From: Cyathus striatus
Taxonomy: Eukaryota > Basidiomycota > Agaricomycetes > Agaricales > Nidulariaceae
Reading direction: 5' to 3'
Length of the DNA stretch: 64,000 nt
Assembly: GCA_025738555.1 (NCBI GenBank)
Contig: JAOVFP010000004.1
Coordinates: 5,580,001 to 5,644,000 of the forward strand
How positions within the stretch are numbered: position 1 is the first letter of the stretch; each line of letters starts with the position of its first letter. The notes under the pieces are model-generated. The model made no database searches. It was given only the letters and a program-made list of their open reading frames with translations, and was not told the origin of the DNA. Positions 57,830-64,000 of this stretch are shown piece after piece. A program made the translations under genes and the position numbers.

Positions 57830-58195
57830 AAATTTGTGTTCTACAGGAAATGTGTGCGCTATAGAAATGTGTTTGCACTGCAGAAATGTTTGCACTGGGA
57901 CCAAAAATGTTTGCGCTGGGACTAAAAATGTGCGCCGAACAACACCCGAAATGTTTGCACTAGCATCAAAAGGTGTTTACGCTCGGTTCAAAAGTGTTTG
58001 CACACCTATTAAATGTGCACTTTTACTGCCATACAAACATTTTTGGACCAGCACAAACACTTTTTGATGCGAACACAAACATTTTGGGTATTGTTCAGCA
58101 TACACTTTTTTGGTCCCAGCACAAATATTTCACCCGAGCGCAAACATTTTTAGTCCCAGCGCAAACATTTTCTGTAGCGCAAACATTTTGAGTCT
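57830..58195. repeat. Internal end-to-start junction of the mariner-like dimer
   Basis: Bases 57850-58031 show the right-end pattern (AATGTTTGCACTGGGACCAA, then ATTAAATGTGCACTTTTACTGCCA). After TA, bases 58034-58195 show the left-end pattern (GCACAAACACTTTTTGATG, GTCCCAGCGCAAACATTTTC). Confidence 0.8.
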
Positions 58196-58199
58196 AAAA

Positions 58200-60620
58200 A
58201 CGAAAGCTCTTAAGAGTCAGGCCTGAATGTTGCAAAATCATAAAATCATTTATATTTCCATACTAGATATGTACTATGTCTAATTAGGAACGTGTATTCC
58301 ACAGCGTTTACATGTCAAGATGGCTTAACCTCAGGTCCCACATTACTAACTCCTAGGCTCCCCTGCTCGCATTACCCCTCAAAATTACTTAACACTGTTA
58401 CATGCACGCAGACTTTGCAAGCTGCAATACACCTAACATGTATTCTATGACGTGGTGGTAAGAGCAGATCTCGGGCCATGGTTGAGGAAACAATGCCTGT
58501 ATTCATATACAGTCCCCAAAGCCGCATGTCAGCAACCAAGTGGTAGTCATAGTGGTATGTTTGTTGTCTTCGAACCTGGCACCAGTAGAAGTACTTATAA
58601 ACATCCCATCCATGTTCTACCAATCAGTTACAACAAAGAAATGAATGGAAACCCGTACCAGGAGTAACCATCTGTGCAGGAGAGGGATTTAGCATAGCGT
58701 ACATGCGCCAATATGGTAACCTCACATCATCGGTGCATTGAGTGAGCTGTATGGGTGGAAGTTTGGACCACCATCACATAGAGCGGACTCAAAACTGTAG
58801 ACAAGTCAATCCATAATAATTAGAAATTGAAAAGCGGATACTACACCACCCACTCACCCCTTATTATCTCAATCTAGACAAGCCCCCACCATCCTCGTTG
58901 TCGCCGCTGCTCAAACAGGCTACAATCTCAGGCATACCAATTGATCTCCATGACTCCGCCTGTAGCTTGTACTGGGGGGAGCCCATAACCCTGGCCAGAA
59001 CAGGAGTCCATTCAAACGATAGCAAGCTCTACTTCCCAGTCCTGTCCGTATGCCGACACCACAAGAAACAGATAACATTGAGCAACAGAGACAGTGTACA
59101 TATGAAATCTTTGAGGGTTGCTAGCAAGTCAGGATGCAGCTGAAAACCATGGACCATCGCACTCGCCTACTATTTCATCCGGCAGCCGGCACAGCGATCC
59201 ATCCCCCTGACCTCCACCATCACATCGCAACTCCGTTTCATTGACGCGCATCCATGCTTCTCCACCCCTTCGACCGGCGCCACTTATAAGAGCTCTTAGT
59301 CCTGAACCTGAGGAATCAGAGAGCAAGCATACTAAATTGCCAGCAAGGACAGCGAATCATGTCAGCAACTACTTTAAAAGGGACTAGAAAAAAACACATA
59401 CTTCATCTTGGAGATAGGGAAAGGGGAAAGGCCAGGAAGGCAAACGGCACTGGAGAGTACGAGACTATGAGTTGATGTTGAGAATGAGTCGGAAGTTTCT
59501 ACTGACAGTCACAAGTTCACAATGTAACATTGATGTGACACCCATATAATCATGTGTTAGAGTGTGAGATATCAACAAGATGTAAGTACACATGCCTTTA
59601 TGTATGCGTTAGTTGGTAATATTTGGCAATAACCTCTGGTGCCAGCGCAATGCCCGCTTCTCATTCACTCAAACTGGAACATCCAACTTAGCAACTTAGT
59701 GGTATGTAGTATCTCCTGCTTCGCTCCCAACTAATACTTTACAATCCTCATGCTATGGCACTCCTATTGACGGCTGGACGGGAGCGCTATATGTTTACCA
59801 AATCGCAATCCACCTGGTGTGGGTAAGTAACTTGAAGGGACATGGTAGACATGGGCTCCAAGGGTGGTATGGTACGGCAAGGTGAGCAAGAAACTATCAT
59901 ATGGGTAGCAAACTGAAGCGTACAAATGGTATGAGGGAGAAGATATAGTAAGTTCACCCTCTTATTAACTAGGTCATCCCCACATTTCTATTGTTTCGGC
60001 TATAATCCATGACATGTTTCCCTTTTACCACTTTCTCGCTTCTTTTATAGCCATGGTAGTTGGTATTAGATATTCTATGTTGCGGCGTAGCATTCAATTT
60101 AGTGCTGCCGTGTATACTCTGACACCCTTTGCTTTTAATTCTTCTCTTTTTGTCTTGGTCTTTGATATAGAATCCTTCCCTTTCTTTTGCTTATATATTC
60201 CTATACATGATGCTGATAACTTTATTACAGTTATAAGCCATTGTTTTACTACTCCATTTGCTTTCACCTGTGTTCCTGCTGCCTCGATGTTAGGTTGGAA
60301 TGGGGGGAGTGGGGGAGTATGCCTACACGGCGCCACCTCCACGCTCAACCTGACAATCGATGGGTTCATCTATCACCTCAGCGCTTCCTTGTTCAGTGCC
60401 TATGTCAACCACTATATTTCTTTACATGTTAATCTCACTAAATACCTTTGCGCCCCCCGCATAGACTATTGCACCATTCGTACCATACTATTAGATTATG
60501 TACAAGTGCTAAGTAGAATACATAATTTATGATGTTTTGTTGTAATGAAATGAGTATGATATATGTCGGGTCAAAATTTATCAAAATAATCCCCTCTCAA
60601 AAGTTGTGTCGAACTATTGA
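58200..60620. other. Interior of composite element B without recognised gene
   Basis: Several medium ORFs (58898-59143, 60014-60532) have no known domain. Segment 59525-59690 (GAGATATCAACAAGATGTAA, CGCTTCTCATTCACTCAAACTGG-like) is an inverted copy of 56510-56645 in element A, which supports common origin of A and B. Confidence 0.45.
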
Positions 60621-60753
60621 GAAGTTTTGCGCCGGTCTCGTCAAAATGTTTGCGCAAGGTGGTAAAATGTTTGCACCGAATAAGTCCCGAAATGTTTGCG
60701 CTCCATCAAAAAGTGTTTGCACTGCACATTAAATGTGCACTTTGACCGCCATA

Positions 60754-61147
60754 GTCAAAGATTGTAAAATTATCTCCACCTATTATAATATTGAACCGTT
60801 CAGAAGGGAGTATACCATGGTTATATGATTCAGTGGGATTTGCATTACTTTCGAAAAGTGATCTAAGGTAAGTGCAAATTTCTTCATCACTCTCTTTTGA
60901 CCATGCACCCTCTGCTGGTACTATAGATTCCATATTTTCAAGTATGATCGAGCCAACATTAACAGCTGCGGATCTAGCAGCCTTTGCATGACATTCAGCA
61001 GCTGAAATACGAACTGATCCGGCATTAATTTTGGGAGCTTTTGCAGTATGACGAGATGAGCAATTTCGGCTCTCATGTCCTACTTCTTTACAGGTAAAGC
61101 ACTGTCCTTCTGCACGAAGTCGGTGTCGTTTAAGATAAAGATATTCT
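60754..61147 (-). pseudogene. Gypsy element G4: gag zinc-knuckle part
   Basis: From 61147: YLYLKRHRLRAEGQCFTCKE with CFTCKEVGHESRNCSSRH, a CCHC knuckle (C-X2-C-X4-H-X4-C), then TAKAPKINAGSVRISAAECH, IVPAEGAWSKESDEEICTYL and IIIGGDNFTIFDY. It is bounded by insertions on both sides. With them removed it joins LSKEE at 62457 and LDEEHKH at 54066 in frame. Confidence 0.9.
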
Positions 61148-62451
61148 AAGGTGCTAACAGGAATCGACTTTGTTCATGTTACAACACCTGAGTGTCAGGA
61201 AATATTTAGCAAGGATATTCTTGGAAATTTAATGGGTGATCTTGTACAGCAAAAGCTGTATGAATTGTATAAAACTGAGTATGAAGGATATTGTACAGCA
61301 AAGGCTGTATACAATGTCAAGTATAATGAAAGGGGTATAGTACACACTATAGACTTGGTGCTATATCTGATGTGTATATTGTATAGATCAATGCTTAACT
61401 TGCTTAAGACTTGACCTATGACTGATTCTGCTTCTGTTACTGTTACTGTGACTGTTACTGTGACTGTGACTGTTACTGTGACTAATACTGTGACTGTTAC
61501 TGATACTATTTCTGACTGGACTGGCTGTGCTGATAAATCTGTACTAATAACTGATGACTAATGACAAATGGGTGAGACTACTGGGGGGTGGGTAGCTATC
61601 TATCTACTGCCAAACTGCCCTCCTTATATACCTTTTCCCAACCTGCTTAGTAATCCAATTCCCACTCTACCATCCTACATTGTTCTCCAAAATGAGTAGT
61701 GTGCAAGTGTAGATTTTAGATCTGAGGCTGCACAGGACAATGGTATTGAGGGTTAGTCAGCAGAGAACAATAGCTTATGTTAGAACAATGTGTAATGAAT
61801 TACATTGTTCTAAATAAAGAGCTACATTGTTCTGGGCAAGAACAATAGAGATCCATTTTTATAACAATGGAGTGGTGAACAATAGATACCTATCTGCCAT
61901 TGTGTGAACAATGGCAGTGGAAACAATAGTGTCATATATAAATAGTTTTGCATTGTCCTCAAACAATAGGTAAATAGCACAATGTAGTTCATTAGTTATG
62001 AACAATAGGATTGAAAACAATGGAGTTGTATATAAATAGTTTTCTCATTGTCTTCAACAATAGGTGAATAGTACAATGCAGTTCATTTATTATGAACAAT
62101 AGGATTGAAAACAATGGAGTTGTATATAAATAGTCTCTCATAGTCTTTATACAATGGATGAATAACACAATGAAAGAGTGTCATATTATCCTTTGTTAGT
62201 GCATTGTTTGTGCAAGCAATTATTTATTGATATGTGTATGATGTTTAATGGTGATTTAAAGTTATTTGTTCATGTAAGGTATTGGTTTGTTCATGTATGG
62301 TATTGGGTATATTTGATTAGTAGTGTATTGTATCATGTGATGGTGTGAAGTACTTAGTCATGTGACATGACTGTGCAATTTCTTTAATTGTGGTATACAG
62401 TGCATTTGCATGCATTATATATAATCAAAAATCATGCCTGACATTGGTCAC
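61148..62451. mobile_element. 1.3-kb insert in G4 gag
   Basis: Flanked by ATTCT (61143-61147 and 62452-62456); removal restores the gag frame LSKEE-YLYLKRH. Ends AAGGTGCTAACAGG and ACATTGGTCAC are neither TG..CA nor clear TIRs. It contains a plus-strand ORF of 87 codons (61151-61414, unrecognised), a TGTGACTGTTAC microsatellite (61428-61515), and at 61670-62180 repeated GAACAATAG/ACAATGGAGT words, including a 90-bp duplication. Class unknown. Confidence 0.7.
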
Positions 62452-62456
62452 ATTCT

Positions 62457-63887
62457 TCTTTACTTAATTTATTATTTTGTTCTCTAGGTTGATTACCAGA
62501 GCTTTGAGACTGTTGGTACTTTGGTTTAGAACTATGTGAGTTGTTGCTATTATTATTACTCAATGAATTGTTTTGAGTGTGATTGGAATAGCTAGAACTA
62601 GAATTCTGGTTATTATTCAGTTTATATGGTTGTGGACCAGTGCTTTGATTAGCAAATCGACCAAATGTCTGGCCAGGAACTGCTTGGTTTCTTGTGCCTG
62701 CTCATGTCTAGCAGTGTACCATACTAGCTTATCAAATGAATGGCGCTGGGGGTTAAGTCCTTTATCAATTAGGTGCAAATGTAAGTACTGATGCATTCCT
62801 CACCATAACACTTGTATTAGCTGTGGCTGCATAATATCATGTAGTCAATCAGCCATGGATTCAATATCTTGCACAAAATCACGGAGATTTTGCTTCCCTT
62901 GCTTCGCTGCATCAAAGCTGAAGGGAAGCAATACTCGAAGAGAGCTTCAAGTAAGTCATCTGAAGTCCATTTAGATGGATGACGAGCAACATGTTTCATG
63001 AAGAATGTTGCAGCCATGCCAGACATGAAATTAATCATGACTTTAACAAGTAAGTGGTCTGGAACTTCATTACATTCAGCCTAAGTTCTAACCTCATAAC
63101 ACCACTTGTCAAATACTTCTAAGTCTGGAGTGCCATTCCATTTCGAAGGTTTCTGGAATTTAACACTCTCAAGTTAGTTCTTTAATTTCTTACTATCCTT
63201 CTTAGCCTGATAATGCTTTTCAGGACGTTTCTGTTTATTTCTTTTCTTTTTAGAAGTAACAGAATCACTCAAGGACATTGAGTCCGATTCATCTGAGTCC
63301 AAAGGATCAGACAGAGAAGAGTTCATTCGATTTTCTTCAAGAATAGGTGAGTGAGGATGATCTTTAAACCATGTACCCTCAGGTACTTGTGAAGAGTGCC
63401 TCTTAAGATGGTGAGGCAGCTGTTCTTTATCATTCTGGATTGATTCTGATACTGAAGGCTTTGTTGATTTATTCTTAAAGTCATTATATTTCAGACCTTT
63501 TTCCGAATCACTCACATCCTTCCCTTTGGAGGTCGAAGGATTGTTCTGTTCTGTATCAGAGGCAATAACATCTATATGAGCCATGGAACAGTGAGGTATG
63601 AATGCCATATTGCTATTCAAACTTGAATTTAGTGAACTATCAATGGCTTGTAGGACTTGATCATATTCTTCTTCAGAATCATATGCAATATCATTGTTAT
63701 TAGATACCATGGATGTTGTAGATATTTCCTCTGAGGCAATATATCCATTTTCCAATAATTGTAAGTTGACAGCCATTTCAAAATCGATTTCTAACTGGCC
63801 TAACTCAGGTAATACAGGTGCACTCTTAGGAATAATTGAATCAATCCATTCTGAAGGAATGGGACCAAGTTGGTCCTCAGCATCCAT
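62457..63887 (-). pseudogene. Gypsy element G4: gag N-terminal and capsid-like part
   Basis: Start at 63885-63887 (MDAEDQLGPIPSEWIDSI). An acidic and serine-rich first 240 residues includes DSEEEYDQVLQAIDSSL and a basic end KKKRNKQKRPEKHYQAKKDS. After a stop comes the capsid-like block WCYEV-type CYEVRT, TAG where Trp is expected (63081-63083), AECNEVPDHLLVKVMINFMS, GMAATFFMKHVARHPSKWTS and DDLLEALFEYCFPSA. TGA replaces Trp at 62845-62847, then QPQLIQVLW, HLIDKGLNPQRHSFDKL and a Gln/Asn-rich tail. It continues at 61147 after the 1.3-kb insert. No LTR is seen within the 113 bases upstream to the window end. Confidence 0.88.
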
Positions 63888-64000
63888 AATATGAAACCAT
63901 GAAGGGAAGTATCATTTCATAGTATCGATTTTTCTTATTACTACTAATTTAACCTTATGTACTTTGTGAGGAACAATAAAATCGTCATTTCCAAGTATAT
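63888..64000. other. Upstream sequence of G4 gag
   Basis: AT-rich leader, no recognisable primer-binding site or LTR end within the window. Confidence 0.3.

Larger units (their letters stand above)
54069..60751. mobile_element. 6.7-kb Tc1/mariner-like composite nested in G4
   Basis: TIRs TGGCGGTCAAAGTGCACATT on the left and its inverse on the right, flanked by TA (54067-54068 and 60752-60753). Excision rejoins DNFTIFDY and LDEEHKHTAIN in frame. Subterminal repeats of AGCGCAAACATTTT with GTCCC spacers occur at both ends. A third inward end, ATTAAATGTGCACTTTTACTGCCA, lies at 58008-58031 followed by TA, after which the left subterminal pattern starts again. So it is two related elements head to tail: A (54069-58031) and B (58034-60751, lacking its first 30 bases or so). 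No mariner transposase recognised. Confidence 0.8.

Noticed and set aside
15471..62847. Reassignment of UGA to tryptophan
   Set aside because: TGG remains in use for Trp in the same frames, TAG also appears at Trp positions, and Arg and Gln codons decay to stops as well; mutation explains this better.

Overview
The window looks like a transposon graveyard from a filamentous fungus, most likely an agaricomycete-type basidiomycete. The evidence is Ty3/gypsy pol fragments (retropepsin, YLDD reverse transcriptase, DDE integrase, chromodomain), intron-rich hAT transposases ending in an ERAFS/ERLFS-type dimerisation motif, short GT..AG introns, and no bacterial operon structure. I found no intact host gene. 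The species is not identifiable from the sequence alone.

Layout, left to right. 1-4382: AT-rich degenerate repeats, a chromodomain tail, and the protease part of a plus-strand gypsy element (G1). 4391-20019: a 15.6-kb insertion with terminal inverted repeats (TIRs) and an 8-bp target duplication that splits G1. Its satellite arrays (330-bp, 57-bp and 27-bp units) occur in mirrored order on two arms, and it holds two or three solo LTRs, a 3.66-kb hAT element and a 1.17-kb non-autonomous hAT element. 20028-20388: G1 resumes. 20389-22638: another palindromic array element and the first copy of a satellite-carrying hAT-like family (SatA). 22640-30345: minus-strand gypsy gag, integrase and RT/RNase H pieces, with a solo LTR, a GC-rich insert and a 3.7-kb insert containing a large hairpin. 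30439-30866: fragment of an unrecognised gene. 31506-39779: a minus-strand gene of unknown function split by a 7.4-kb hAT element, which itself holds SatA copy 2 and two other inserts. 41121-63887: one minus-strand gypsy element (G4; gag, protease, RT, RNase H, integrase N-terminus) broken by three separate insertions of 9.8 kb (42252-52046), 6.7 kb (54069-60751) and 1.3 kb (61148-62451).

The genes do not form a working system. The biology is serial nesting, supported at many junctions by target-site duplications and by reading frames that resume on the far side. Two cross-cutting themes stand out. Large transposons are made almost entirely of satellite DNA, with the word TGTGACA/TGTCACA recurring in unrelated arrays. 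Nonsense codons at tryptophan positions are repeatedly TGA, a sign of C:G to T:A decay. Coordinates of insert ends come from reading junctions by eye and are good to a few bases; homology calls are from motif recognition without database searches.
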